A DNA stretch of 64,000 nt. Source: Rhizobacter sp. Root404. GTDB taxonomy: Bacteria > Pseudomonadota > Gammaproteobacteria > Burkholderiales > Burkholderiaceae_C. The DNA is taken from contig NZ_LMDS01000004.1 of assembly GCF_001425865.1 (NCBI RefSeq), positions 1,803,355-1,867,354 on the forward strand. Reading direction: 5' to 3'. A program made the translations under genes and the position numbers. The notes under the pieces were generated by a model. That model saw nothing but the letters and a program-made list of their open reading frames with translations, searched no databases and was not told where the DNA came from. This document shows positions 42,536 to 50,912 of the stretch, piece after piece. The stretch's first letter is position 1; each line of letters opens with the position of its first letter.

Positions 42536-43159
42536 TCAATTGATCTTCTGCGTGCGCTGCACCGACATCGCCCAGTCGGCCTGGCCGCCGATGCCGATCT
42601 GCATCGGGCGCGGCAGCTGCGAGGTGTCGAGCCGGAAGCTGAACTCGACGTAATGCCGGCTGCCCTCCTCGATCTGCGCCGCCTCGGCGATCTTCCAGCG
42701 GACGCTGCGGCTGATCGCCGCGAACGCCTCGGCGCGGGTCGTGTAGTTCTGGCTCAGGCCGCCGTCGAAGGTGACGCGGTAGGTCGAGGTCAGCGGCTGG
42801 AACACGATGCGCCAGCGCCGCACCGCGTAGCCGACGCGCTGGTCGCGCCAGTAGAAGCGGTTGCGGAAGACCTCGGCCTCGGCGACGAAGAATAGCGGCA
42901 CCGCCTTGGTCAGCGCATCGTCGACGCTGCGCGACAGTTCGAGGTTGACGCCGTAGTTGAGAAACAGCCCGTCCTCGTTGTGGATGAGCTCGAAATTCGT
43001 CAGCTCCGGTTCGGCCGCGCGGGCCGTCGGCCAGGCGAGCCCCAGGGCCATGCCCAGCGCCAGGAGCCACGCCAGCGTCAACCGGAGCACGCTGCTCGAG
43101 CCCGCATGCCGCGAGGCGGCGGGCCGATGGTCGCCGTGAAGGGATGCCGCGCTGTGCAT
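42536..43159 (-). CDS. DUF4390-domain exported protein
   Basis: The 207-aa protein has a signal peptide (LTLAWLLALGMALGLAWPT) and a beta-rich mature domain with ELTNFELIHNEDGLFLNYGV and FRNRFYWRDQRVGYAVRRWR, characteristic of DUF4390. Function is unknown. The order rsmB-DUF4390-ntrY-regulator is conserved in betaproteobacteria from memory, suggesting an envelope link to the kinase. Confidence 0.85.
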   Translation of the reverse strand: MHSAASLHGDHRPAASRHAGSSSVLRLTLAWLLALGMALGLAWPTARAAEPELTNFELIHNEDGLFLNYGVNLELSRSVDDALTKAVPLFFVAEAEVFRNRFYWRDQRVGYAVRRWRIVFQPLTSTYRVTFDGGLSQNYTTRAEAFAAISRSVRWKIAEAAQIEEGSRHYVEFSFRLDTSQLPRPMQIGIGGQADWAMSVQRTQKIN

Positions 43160-43175
43160 GGAGCCGTCGTGAACC

Positions 43176-44516
43176 TCAGGTGCTCTTCTCGATCAGGGCG
43201 TAGAAAAAACCATCCGCGGCCGCACTGATGTCGTGCACTGGGCGCTCGCCCCGATTGTCGGGCAGCGGCAGCAGGTGACCGGGCGATGCCGGGTCGGCGG
43301 CGGGGGCGGCATCGGGCTGCCGTTGCAAAAAAGCGTCGATCTGGTCCTGACCTTCGGCCTTGAACACCGAGCAGGTGCAATACAGCAACCGGCCGCCGGG
43401 CGCGAGCAGCGGCCACAGGGCGTCGAGCAGGCGCGCCTGCGTGGCCGCCAGCGCCGGGATGTCGCTGCTGCGGCGCAGCCAGCGCACATCGGGATGGCGG
43501 CGCACGATGCCGGCGGCGCTGCACGGCGCGTCGAGCAGGATCGCGTCGAACGGGCGACCGTCCCACCAGGTGGCGGGCGCGCCGGCGTCGGCGGCGATCG
43601 TCGTCGCGTTCAGCCCGAGGCGCCCCAACGTCTCGTGCACGCGGACCAGGCGCGCCGGGTCGCTGTCGAGCGCGAGCACGTCGAGATCGGCCAGTTCGAG
43701 CAGGTGCGCGGTCTTGCCGCCGGGGGCGGCACAGGCGTCGAGCACGCGGGCGCCGGGCGGGAGGCCGGCGCCGATCAGCAGCGGCGCGGCGCGCTGCGCC
43801 GCGGCGTCCTGCACCGAGACATCGCCCTGCGCGAAGCCCGGCAGCTGGGCGACCGCGCACGGGCGCACCAGTCGCAGCGCCTGGCCGCCGAGCCGCTCGG
43901 CATCGAGCCCCAACGCGGCGAGCCGCTCGAGATACTCGGCGACGCCGCCATGCCGCGCGTTCACGCGCAGCGTCATCGGCGGGCGCTGGTTGTCGGCATC
44001 GAGGATCGCCTGCCAGTCGTTCGGCCAGTCAGCCTTGAGCCGATCGACCCACCACCCCGGATGGTTGTAGCGCGCCAGCGGGTCACGCAGCGCCGCGGCC
44101 ACCAGTGCATCGCGCTCGCGCAGGAAGCGCCGCAGCACCGCATTGACGAACGACGCACTCGGCTTGGCGCGTTGCCGCGCCGCATCCACGGCTTGGTCGA
44201 CCAGGGTGTGCTCGGCGTAGGGCGCCTCGGCCAGCGGCCAGAGCAGCGCCAGCGCGGTCAGCAGCAGGGCATCGACCTTGGGCGGCGGCGTCTTCGGCGC
44301 CAGCAGCGTGCGCAGCGCCTGGGCGGCGCCGAGCCAGCGCAGCGCGTGGAAGCTCAGCGCCTGCGTGCCGGGGCGCGCGGCGCCGGGCGTGGCGGCCAGC
44401 GCCGTGTTCAGCGAAGCGCCTGCGCGCACCGCCTGGACCGCGTCCGCGGCGTGGTTCAGCAATTGCGCCAAGGGCAGCGACGAGTGCGGGGCGGGTGGCG
44501 GGACAGCGGCGTTCAC
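43176..44516 (-). CDS. rsmB: 16S rRNA (cytosine-967-C5)-methyltransferase RsmB
   Basis: The protein has an N-terminal NusB-like RNA-binding domain and a SAM-dependent methyltransferase domain. Motif I is DACAAPGGKTAHLLEL, motif IV LLDAPCSAAGIVRRHPD, and motif VI YCTCSVFKAEG supplies the second catalytic Cys. It methylates C967 of 16S rRNA. The GTG at 44516 gives 446 aa, near the family length; earlier in-frame starts overlap the folE promoter. Confidence 0.92.
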   Translation of the reverse strand: MNAAVPPPAPHSSLPLAQLLNHAADAVQAVRAGASLNTALAATPGAARPGTQALSFHALRWLGAAQALRTLLAPKTPPPKVDALLLTALALLWPLAEAPYAEHTLVDQAVDAARQRAKPSASFVNAVLRRFLRERDALVAAALRDPLARYNHPGWWVDRLKADWPNDWQAILDADNQRPPMTLRVNARHGGVAEYLERLAALGLDAERLGGQALRLVRPCAVAQLPGFAQGDVSVQDAAAQRAAPLLIGAGLPPGARVLDACAAPGGKTAHLLELADLDVLALDSDPARLVRVHETLGRLGLNATTIAADAGAPATWWDGRPFDAILLDAPCSAAGIVRRHPDVRWLRRSSDIPALAATQARLLDALWPLLAPGGRLLYCTCSVFKAEGQDQIDAFLQRQPDAAPAADPASPGHLLPLPDNRGERPVHDISAAADGFFYALIEKST

Positions 44517-44607
44517 CGCGCGCAGTCTACGGGCAGCCCGTCGGCCGGCCCGGCGAAATCCCGCATTGCGGTACGCTCGCAGCGTGTAAAGACCGGAAGG
44601 CCACTCC

Positions 44608-45336
44608 ATGCGCGGCGAGCAAGCGACACCGATTTTCAGAAGCGAGGAAGACCTGGCGCGGCTCGCGGCGTCGGAACGCATCCGCTACCGCCTGATGGGC
44701 GCGGACTGCCGTTTCCATGCGAACGACAACATCTCGGCCTACATCCAGGACGGCGAGATCGACGAACTGCGCACCGAGGTCGAAGCCAAGATGCAGGAGG
44801 TGCTGCGCGCGCTGGTGATCGACACCGAGAGCGACCACAACACCAACGAGACCGCCAAGCGCGTCGCGAAGATGTTCCTGACCGAGGTGTTCCGGGGCCG
44901 CTACGTGCCGATGCCCGCGGTCACCGAGTTCCCGAACGCCGAGCGCCTGAACGAGCTGATGATCGTCGGCCCGATCAAGGTGCGCAGCGCCTGCTCGCAC
45001 CACCTGTGCCCGATCATGGGCAAGGTCTGGATCGGCATCATGCCGAACGAGCACTCGAACCTGATCGGCCTGTCCAAGTACGCGCGCATCTGCGACTGGA
45101 TCATGAGCCGCCCGCAGATCCAGGAAGAGGCGGTGACGATGCTGGCCAACGAATTGCAGAGCCGGGTCAAGCCCGACGGGCTGGCGATCGTGATGGAAGC
45201 GGACCACTTCTGCATGCACTGGCGCGGCGTCAAGGACGACGAGTCGATGATGACGAACAGCGTGATGCGCGGCGCATTCCTGAAGGACGCCAACCTGCGG
45301 CGCGAATTCCTCTCCCTGCTCAGCAAGAAGGTCTAA
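44608..45336 (+). CDS. folE: GTP cyclohydrolase I
   Basis: The 242-aa enzyme opens GTP to dihydroneopterin triphosphate, first step of tetrahydrofolate and pterin synthesis. Zinc-binding SACSHHLCPIMGKVWIG and RICDWIMSRPQIQEE are visible. The family usually includes the segment GLSKYARI, present here. AAGG precedes the ATG at 44608. The BLUF gene begins 10 bp after the stop and is likely co-transcribed. Confidence 0.93.
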   Translation: MRGEQATPIFRSEEDLARLAASERIRYRLMGADCRFHANDNISAYIQDGEIDELRTEVEAKMQEVLRALVIDTESDHNTNETAKRVAKMFLTEVFRGRYVPMPAVTEFPNAERLNELMIVGPIKVRSACSHHLCPIMGKVWIGIMPNEHSNLIGLSKYARICDWIMSRPQIQEEAVTMLANELQSRVKPDGLAIVMEADHFCMHWRGVKDDESMMTNSVMRGAFLKDANLRREFLSLLSKKV

Positions 45337-45346
45337 GGAGTACGCC

Positions 45347-45772
45347 ATGCTGGTCCGACTGATGTATGCGAGCCGCGCCACCGAAACGGTGCGCCCCGAG
45401 GTGCTGAACGCGATCCTGAAGAAGTCCACGCACAACAACCCGGCCGTCGGCGTGACCGGCGTGCTGTGTTTCTCCGGCGAGATCTTCCTGCAGGTGCTCG
45501 AAGGCGGCCGCGGCCAGGTGAGCAAGCTCTACAACCGCATCGCCCAGGACCCGCGCCACCAGGAGGTGGTGCTGCTCAGCTACGACGAGATCGACGAGCG
45601 CAGCTTCGCCGGCTGGGCGATGGGCCAGGTCAACATGAGCCGCCTGAACCCGGCGCTGCTGCTGAAGTACTCCGAGGCTGCGGTGCTCGACCCGTACGCG
45701 GTCTCCGGCAAGGTCTCGATGGCGTTGTTCAACGAACTGGTGGCGACGGCGTCGGTGATGTGCCTGCCGTGA
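45347..45772 (+). CDS. BLUF-domain blue-light photoreceptor
   Basis: The 141-aa protein is a single BLUF domain that would bind FAD. The photocycle residues fall exactly in AppA register: Tyr7, Asn31, Gln49, Trp90 and Met92 (same spacing as AppA Tyr21, Asn45, Gln63, Trp104, Met106). It has no output domain, so it must signal through a partner. It is 10 bp downstream of folE. Its 3' end overlaps the convergent DUF167 gene by 44 bp. Confidence 0.93.
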   Translation: MLVRLMYASRATETVRPEVLNAILKKSTHNNPAVGVTGVLCFSGEIFLQVLEGGRGQVSKLYNRIAQDPRHQEVVLLSYDEIDERSFAGWAMGQVNMSRLNPALLLKYSEAAVLDPYAVSGKVSMALFNELVATASVMCLP

Positions 45773-46070
45773 CGTTCGCGGCGAGCCAGGCCTCGATGCG
45801 CCCGAGCGGCGCATCGATCGCCAGCCACTTGCGCCGCGAGGTGTCGCCGCGCACCAGCGTGACCGCCCGCTTCGGCAGGCCGAGCTCGCCGGCGAGCCAG
45901 TCGATCAGCAGCTGATTGGCCTTGCCGTCGACCGGCGGCGCGCCCAGGCGCACGCGCAGCGTGCCGTCGTGCAGCCCGTCGGCCGCGGTACGCTTCGCGT
46001 TCGGCTGCACGCTGACCGCCAGCCACGGCATCTGGCCGTGCACCGACAGGCAGGGCCAGCCCGCGGTCAT
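45729..46070 (-). CDS. DUF167 (YggU-family) protein
   Basis: The 113-aa protein carries the DUF167 pattern VQPNAKRTAADGLHDGTLRV, then PPVDGKANQLLIDWLAGELG and VRGDTSRRK. The family is widespread and its role uncharacterised. It is convergent with the BLUF gene, overlapping its end, and close to topB on the same strand. Confidence 0.88.
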   Translation of the reverse strand: MTAGWPCLSVHGQMPWLAVSVQPNAKRTAADGLHDGTLRVRLGAPPVDGKANQLLIDWLAGELGLPKRAVTLVRGDTSRRKWLAIDAPLGRIEAWLAANVTAGTSPTPSPPVR

Positions 46071-46088
46071 GTCGCGCTCATGTCGACG

Positions 46089-48671
46089 TCACGCGGCCGT
46101 CTTCTTCGCCGCAGCCTTCTTCGCGGCTGCCGGCACGCGCGGCGCACGCGGCTCGAACTCGAACGTGACCTTGCCTTCCTTCTTGTCGTAGGCGAGGCGC
46201 GCCTTGAACTTCCGGCGCGTCTTGTTCGAGACGAAGCCCTCGAGCAGGTCGGTCTTGCCGGTCTCGAGCAGCTTGCTCATCTGCTCGCGCGCGACCGGCT
46301 GCTGCAGGATGATCTTGCCGCTCTTGAAGTCGCAGGTGACGTGGGCACCGACCGCGTGCTCGCACACGTAGCTGCTGCCGTGCTCGAACACCCGGCCCTG
46401 GTCCTTCGGGCAGGCGCCCAGTGATTCCTGCGCGGAGAAGTCGATCGGCTCGCCGGATTCGCCGTCCTTTTTCGCGTCCTCGCCGAAGTCGAACTCCAGC
46501 TTCCAGTTCTTGATCTCGTCGTCGAACGCGAGCTTGAGCTCGGCGGTGAACGGCCAGCCGGCCTTGGACCGGAAGCCTTCGAGCGGGCCGATCTTCTTCG
46601 CCGTCAGGAAGGTCTCGACCTCGTCGAGCTCGAACGCGCGGCTGCCCGGGATCTTGCTGATCGAGAAGCCGCAGCCCTCGGTCTTGCCCGGGATGCCGGT
46701 GCAGGCGAAGCGGCGGTAGTTCTCCTTGACGACGCCGCCGCAGTTCGGGCACGGCGCCTTGAGCGTCGCGTAGTCGCCGGGAATGGTGTCGCGGTCGTAT
46801 TCCTTGGCCTTCTTGACGATGCGCTCGGCCATGCCGGCGATCTCGGCCATGAAGGCCTCGCGTTCGAGCCGGCCCTTCTCCATCTCGGCGAGCTTGAATT
46901 CCCAGTTGCCCGTCAGCTCGGGCTGGGTCAGCTCCTCGACGCCCAGGCCGCGCAGCAGCGTCATCAGCTGGAACGCCTTGGCGCCGGGCACCAGGTCACG
47001 GCCGTCGCGGTGGATGTACTTCTCGTAGATCAGCCCTTCGATGATGGCGGCGCGCGTGGCTGGCGTACCCAGGCCCTTCTCCTGCATCGCCTCGCGCAGT
47101 TCGTCGTCGTCGATCAGCTTGCCCGCGCCTTCCATCGCGCTCAGCAGCGTCGCCTCGGTGTAGCGCGCCGGCGGCTTGGTCTTCAGTGCGTTGACCGCCA
47201 CGTCCTCGGTGCGCACGATCTCGCCGGGTGCCACGGCGACGAGATTGGCGTCGTCTTCCTGCGCCTCGCGGCCGTAGACGGCGAGCCAGCCCGGCTTGAC
47301 CATCACCTTGCCGTTGGTCTGGAACTTGTGTTCCTTGTCCTGCACCTTGACGGTGGAGATGCGCGTCGTGACCATGAATTCGGCCGGCGGGAAGAACACC
47401 GCCATGAAGCGCTTGACGACCATGTCGTACAGCTTGGCCTCGATCTCGGACAGGCTCTTCGGCGCCTGCAGCGTCGGGATGATCGCGAAGTGGTCGGAGA
47501 CCTTGGCGTTGTCGAAGATCTTCTTGTTCGGCTTGACGTAGCCTTCCTTGATCGCCGTCTTCGCATGCACCGACAGCGCGCGCAGCGGGCCCGGCATGTC
47601 CTCGGTCGAGATCATCTTCATCGTCTGCTTGACGACGTCGACATAGTCCTCCGGCAGGTGCTTGCTGTCGGTCCGCGGGTAGGTCAGGACCTTGTGCTTC
47701 TCGTACAGCGCCTGCGCGATTGACAGCGTGGTCTTGGCCGAGAAGCCGAGGCGCGAGTTGGCCTCGCGCTGCAGCGTCGTCAGGTCGTACAGGCCGGGCG
47801 AGCTCTGCGTGCTGGGCTTGGCCTCCTCGGTCACGCTGGCTGGCTGGCCGCGCGCGGCGTCGGCGATCGCCTTGGCGTCACGCTCGTTCCAGAGGCGGTC
47901 GGCGCGCTGCTCGGGGTCGTCGGGGTTCTTCTTCCACTTCGGGTCGAACCACTTGCCCTCGTACTCGCCGGCCTGCGCCGCGAAGGTGGCCTTGAGCTCC
48001 CAGTAGTCGCGCGAGACGTGCTTGCGGATCTTCTCCTCGCGCTCGACCATGATCGACAGCGTGGGCGTCTGCACCCGGCCCACCGTCGTCAGGAAGAAGC
48101 CGCCGTCGCGCGAGTTGAACGCCGTCATCGCGCGGGTGCCGTTGATGCCGACCAGCCAGTCGGCCTCGCTGCGGCAGCGCGCGGCGTCGGCCAGCGGCAG
48201 CATCTGCTTGTCGCTGCGCAGGTGCTCGAAGCCGTCGCGGATCGCCGCCGGCGTCATGCTCTGCAGCCAGAGGCGCCGCACCGGGTGCTTGCTCTTGCTG
48301 TGCTGCTGGATCAGCCGGAAGATCAGCTCGCCCTCGCGGCCCGCGTCGCAGGCGTTGATCAGCTCGCTCACGTCCTTGCGCTTGACGAGCTTGACGATCG
48401 CGCCCAGGCGCCCCTTGCTCTTGTCGATCGGGTTCAGGTCGAAGTGCGGCGGGATCACCGGCAGGTTCGCGAAGCTCCACTTGCCGCGCTTCACGTCGAA
48501 CTCCTCCGGCGCCTTGATCTCCAGCAGGTGGCCGACCGCGGACGTGACCAGGTAGCCCTCGCTCTCGAAGTATTCGTCGTGCTTGTCGAACTTGCCGGCC
48601 GTGGGCGTGAGGGCGCGCACGATGTCCTGGGCGACGGAGGGCTTCTCGGCAATGATCAGTGACTTGGTCAT
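46089..48671 (-). CDS. topB: DNA topoisomerase III
   Basis: The 860-aa type IA topoisomerase starts SLIIAEKPSVAQDIVRALTP (Toprim), with the DAGREGELIFR metal/cleavage motif and the active-site Tyr in LTYPRTDSKHLPEDY. C-terminal zinc-ribbon repeats (CPNCGGVVKEN... and a second) are followed by a Lys/Ala tail. It relaxes and decatenates DNA. The ATG at 48671 is chosen because MTKSLIIAEKPS is the conserved beginning. Confidence 0.94.
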   Translation of the reverse strand: MTKSLIIAEKPSVAQDIVRALTPTAGKFDKHDEYFESEGYLVTSAVGHLLEIKAPEEFDVKRGKWSFANLPVIPPHFDLNPIDKSKGRLGAIVKLVKRKDVSELINACDAGREGELIFRLIQQHSKSKHPVRRLWLQSMTPAAIRDGFEHLRSDKQMLPLADAARCRSEADWLVGINGTRAMTAFNSRDGGFFLTTVGRVQTPTLSIMVEREEKIRKHVSRDYWELKATFAAQAGEYEGKWFDPKWKKNPDDPEQRADRLWNERDAKAIADAARGQPASVTEEAKPSTQSSPGLYDLTTLQREANSRLGFSAKTTLSIAQALYEKHKVLTYPRTDSKHLPEDYVDVVKQTMKMISTEDMPGPLRALSVHAKTAIKEGYVKPNKKIFDNAKVSDHFAIIPTLQAPKSLSEIEAKLYDMVVKRFMAVFFPPAEFMVTTRISTVKVQDKEHKFQTNGKVMVKPGWLAVYGREAQEDDANLVAVAPGEIVRTEDVAVNALKTKPPARYTEATLLSAMEGAGKLIDDDELREAMQEKGLGTPATRAAIIEGLIYEKYIHRDGRDLVPGAKAFQLMTLLRGLGVEELTQPELTGNWEFKLAEMEKGRLEREAFMAEIAGMAERIVKKAKEYDRDTIPGDYATLKAPCPNCGGVVKENYRRFACTGIPGKTEGCGFSISKIPGSRAFELDEVETFLTAKKIGPLEGFRSKAGWPFTAELKLAFDDEIKNWKLEFDFGEDAKKDGESGEPIDFSAQESLGACPKDQGRVFEHGSSYVCEHAVGAHVTCDFKSGKIILQQPVAREQMSKLLETGKTDLLEGFVSNKTRRKFKARLAYDKKEGKVTFEFEPRAPRVPAAAKKAAAKKTAA

Positions 48672-48727
48672 GTTTCTTCTCGGTTCGCGCGGGGCTCGCC
48701 CCACGCATCAATACAATCCGGGCTTCT

Positions 48728-48780
48728 CGCGCGCATGCACGCACGTGTACGCACACGTACACGCACACACACGCGCGCAC
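48728..48780. repeat. 53-bp perfect alternating purine-pyrimidine tract
   Basis: Every base alternates pyrimidine and purine for 53 bp, mainly CA/TG and CG steps with a few TA. It lies in the ~110-bp gap between the divergent topB and SET-domain genes. Such tracts adopt Z-DNA under negative supercoiling and are slippage-prone. Confidence 0.9.
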
Positions 48781-48809
48781 CCATGATTTCAATGTACATA
48801 AAGAATCCG

Positions 48810-49316
48810 ATGACGCAAGACAGCGCCGCCAGCACCCCCGAATCGACGACCGCGCCGAAGAAGGCAGGCAAGCGCATCCAGGTGCGCAAGTCCGGCGTGC
48901 ACGGCAAGGGCGTGTTCAGCACCGTGAAGCTCAAGAAGGGCGAGGTGCTGATCGAGTACATCGGCGAGGTCATCAGCTGGAAGGAGGCGCTGCGCCGCCA
49001 CCCGCACGACCCGAAGGACCCGGACCACACGTTCTACTTCCACGTCGACGACAAGCACGTGATCGACGCCAAGTACGGCGGCAACGCCGCGCGCTGGATC
49101 AACCACGCGTGCACGCCGAACTGCGAGGCCGACGAGATCGACGGCCGCATCTTCATCAAGGCCTTGCGTTCGATCCCGCCCGACACCGAACTGTTCTACG
49201 ACTACGGCCTGATCATCGACGAGCCGTACACCAAGAAGCTCAAGAAGCAGTTCGAGTGCCGCTGCGGCACGAAGGGCTGCCGCGGCACGATGCTCGCGCC
49301 GAAGAAGCGCGGATGA
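48810..49316 (+). CDS. SET-domain protein lysine methyltransferase
   Basis: The 168-aa protein is almost entirely a SET domain: GVHGKGVFSTVKLKKGEVLI at the start, the SAM-binding GGNAARWINHACTPNC and DYGLIIDEPY core. A post-SET zinc cluster ECRCGTKGCRGTML follows. It should transfer methyl from SAM to a protein lysine; the bacterial target is unknown. Start choice is uncertain: ATG 48810 gives 168 aa, while ATG 48783 or 48735 extend into the alternating tract. Confidence 0.9.
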   Translation: MTQDSAASTPESTTAPKKAGKRIQVRKSGVHGKGVFSTVKLKKGEVLIEYIGEVISWKEALRRHPHDPKDPDHTFYFHVDDKHVIDAKYGGNAARWINHACTPNCEADEIDGRIFIKALRSIPPDTELFYDYGLIIDEPYTKKLKKQFECRCGTKGCRGTMLAPKKRG

Positions 49317-49330
49317 GCCGCTGACCCGCG

Positions 49331-50230
49331 ATGCCGGACCAACCGATCCGCTGGGAGGCCGAAGCCCTGTGGGAGCAGCTGGTCCCGCTGTTGCCGGACA
49401 TCAGCATCGAGGTCCTGCCGCGGACCAGCTCGACCAACAGCGTGTTGCTCGAGCGCGGCCGCGCGGTACCGCCCCGGCGCGGCCAGAGCGGCGAGACCGA
49501 CGGTGACGTCCAGGTTCGACGCAGTGTCGAGAGCGCAGCGTTCGGGCGCCGCGCCGTCGATCTGCATCCCTGCCTGCTGGTCGCCGAGCAGCAGACCAGC
49601 GGGCGCGGACGCCAGGGTCGCGAGTGGCAGTCCGCGGCGGGCGCCTCGCTGACGTTTTCGCTGGCGCTGCCGATCGCGCGCGCGGACTGGTCGGGCCTGT
49701 CGCTCGCCGTCGGCGTGGCGCTGTGCGAGGCGCTCGAGCCGACCCCGAGCGCCCCGCCTCGCTTCGGCCTGAAGTGGCCGAACGACCTCTGGCTGATGGA
49801 CAGCGACCACGGCCGCAAGCTCGGCGGCGTGCTGATCGAGAGCATCGCCGCCGGCGGCGGGCCGCGGCGCGCGGTCATCGGCATCGGCCTGAACGTGCTG
49901 CCGTTCGCTGCGGGCGCGGCCAGCACCGGCTTCGCGTCGTTGCAGGAGCTCGACGCGGCCGTCACGGCCCCCGCAGTGCTCGCGAGCGTCGCCCGGCCGC
50001 TGGTGCTGGCGCTGCAGCAGTTCGAGCGCGACGGCTTCGCCGCGTTCGCCGCACGTTTCGCGGCACGCGACATCCTGGTCGGGCGCGCCGTCACGACGAC
50101 GCTGAAGGAGCTGCCGGAGGGCACCGCGCGCGGCGTCGCGCCGGACGGCGCGCTGCAGGTGCAGGGCGCGGACGGCGCGATCAGCTGCATCGCCAGCGGC
50201 GAAGTCAGCGTGCGGCCGGCACCGCAGTGA
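49331..50230 (+). CDS. birA: Biotin--[acetyl-CoA-carboxylase] ligase, catalytic type
   Basis: The 299-aa enzyme has the biotinyl-5'-AMP motif EQQTSGRGRQGREWQSAAGA and LKWPNDLWLMDSDHGRKLGG. It attaches biotin to the carboxyl carrier protein. There is no N-terminal HTH, so unlike E. coli BirA it is not a repressor. A ~25-residue Arg-rich insertion lies before EQQTSG. It is 14 bp after the SET gene and probably in one operon with the SPOR gene. Confidence 0.9.
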   Translation: MPDQPIRWEAEALWEQLVPLLPDISIEVLPRTSSTNSVLLERGRAVPPRRGQSGETDGDVQVRRSVESAAFGRRAVDLHPCLLVAEQQTSGRGRQGREWQSAAGASLTFSLALPIARADWSGLSLAVGVALCEALEPTPSAPPRFGLKWPNDLWLMDSDHGRKLGGVLIESIAAGGGPRRAVIGIGLNVLPFAAGAASTGFASLQELDAAVTAPAVLASVARPLVLALQQFERDGFAAFAARFAARDILVGRAVTTTLKELPEGTARGVAPDGALQVQGADGAISCIASGEVSVRPAPQ

Positions 50231-50240
50231 GGCGACGGCG

Positions 50241-50903
50241 ATGCTGCGCGTGATCGTCGGATTGCTGCTGCTGGCCAACCTGCTCTTCTTCGGCTGGTCG
50301 CAGGGCTGGCTCGAGGCCGTCGGTTGGCGACCCGGCAGCGAGCGCGAGCCGGAGCGCCTGCAGCGCCAGGTGCGCCCCGAGATCATTCGCGTGCTGCCGC
50401 CGGGTACCGCCAGTGCCGCCAGCGTCGGTGCGGCCGCCGCCTGCCTCGAGGCGGGTCCGTTCGCCGAAGCCGAATTCGACGCCGCGCGCACTGCTGCCCA
50501 GGCCGCGTTGCCGGCGGGCAGCGTTTCGACCGTGAAGACGACCCAGCCGGGCAGCTGGATGGTCTACATGGGCCGTTATGCGGGCCGCGACGCGATGACG
50601 AAGAAGGAAGACGAACTCAAGCGCCGCCGCCTGCCCTACGAAGAGATCCGTGACAGCGCGACGCTCGCGCCGGGCCTGTCGCTCGGCCGCTTCGACAATC
50701 CCGACGCGGCCGCGCAGGCCCTCGAGCAGTTCAGCCAGCAAGGCATCCGCACCGCCCGGGTCGTCGAACTCGCTCCGGCGGTCGGGCGCTTCTGGCTGCG
50801 CGTGGACGGTGCCAACCCCGCGCTTGCCGCGCAGGCTGCGAAGCTCCAACTGGCCGCGAGCGGCAAGTCGTTCGCCGCCTGCGCGCGAACAACCGGCGCC
50901 TGA
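50241..50903 (+). CDS. SPOR-domain membrane protein
   Basis: The 220-aa protein has one N-terminal membrane helix (RVIVGLLLLANLLFFGWSQG) and a periplasmic SPOR-like domain (SWMVYMGRYAGRDAMTKKED to about FSQQGIRTARVVEL). SPOR domains bind denuded peptidoglycan at the division septum. It is 10 bp after birA. Family-level role in cell division or envelope is likely; the specific role is unknown. Confidence 0.85.
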   Translation: MLRVIVGLLLLANLLFFGWSQGWLEAVGWRPGSEREPERLQRQVRPEIIRVLPPGTASAASVGAAAACLEAGPFAEAEFDAARTAAQAALPAGSVSTVKTTQPGSWMVYMGRYAGRDAMTKKEDELKRRRLPYEEIRDSATLAPGLSLGRFDNPDAAAQALEQFSQQGIRTARVVELAPAVGRFWLRVDGANPALAAQAAKLQLAASGKSFAACARTTGA

Positions 50904-50912
50904 GCGTCGCGC

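Noticed and set aside
40304..42895. 863-codon plus-strand frame opposite ntrY
   Set aside because: Antisense shadow with His/Arg/Gln-rich composition.
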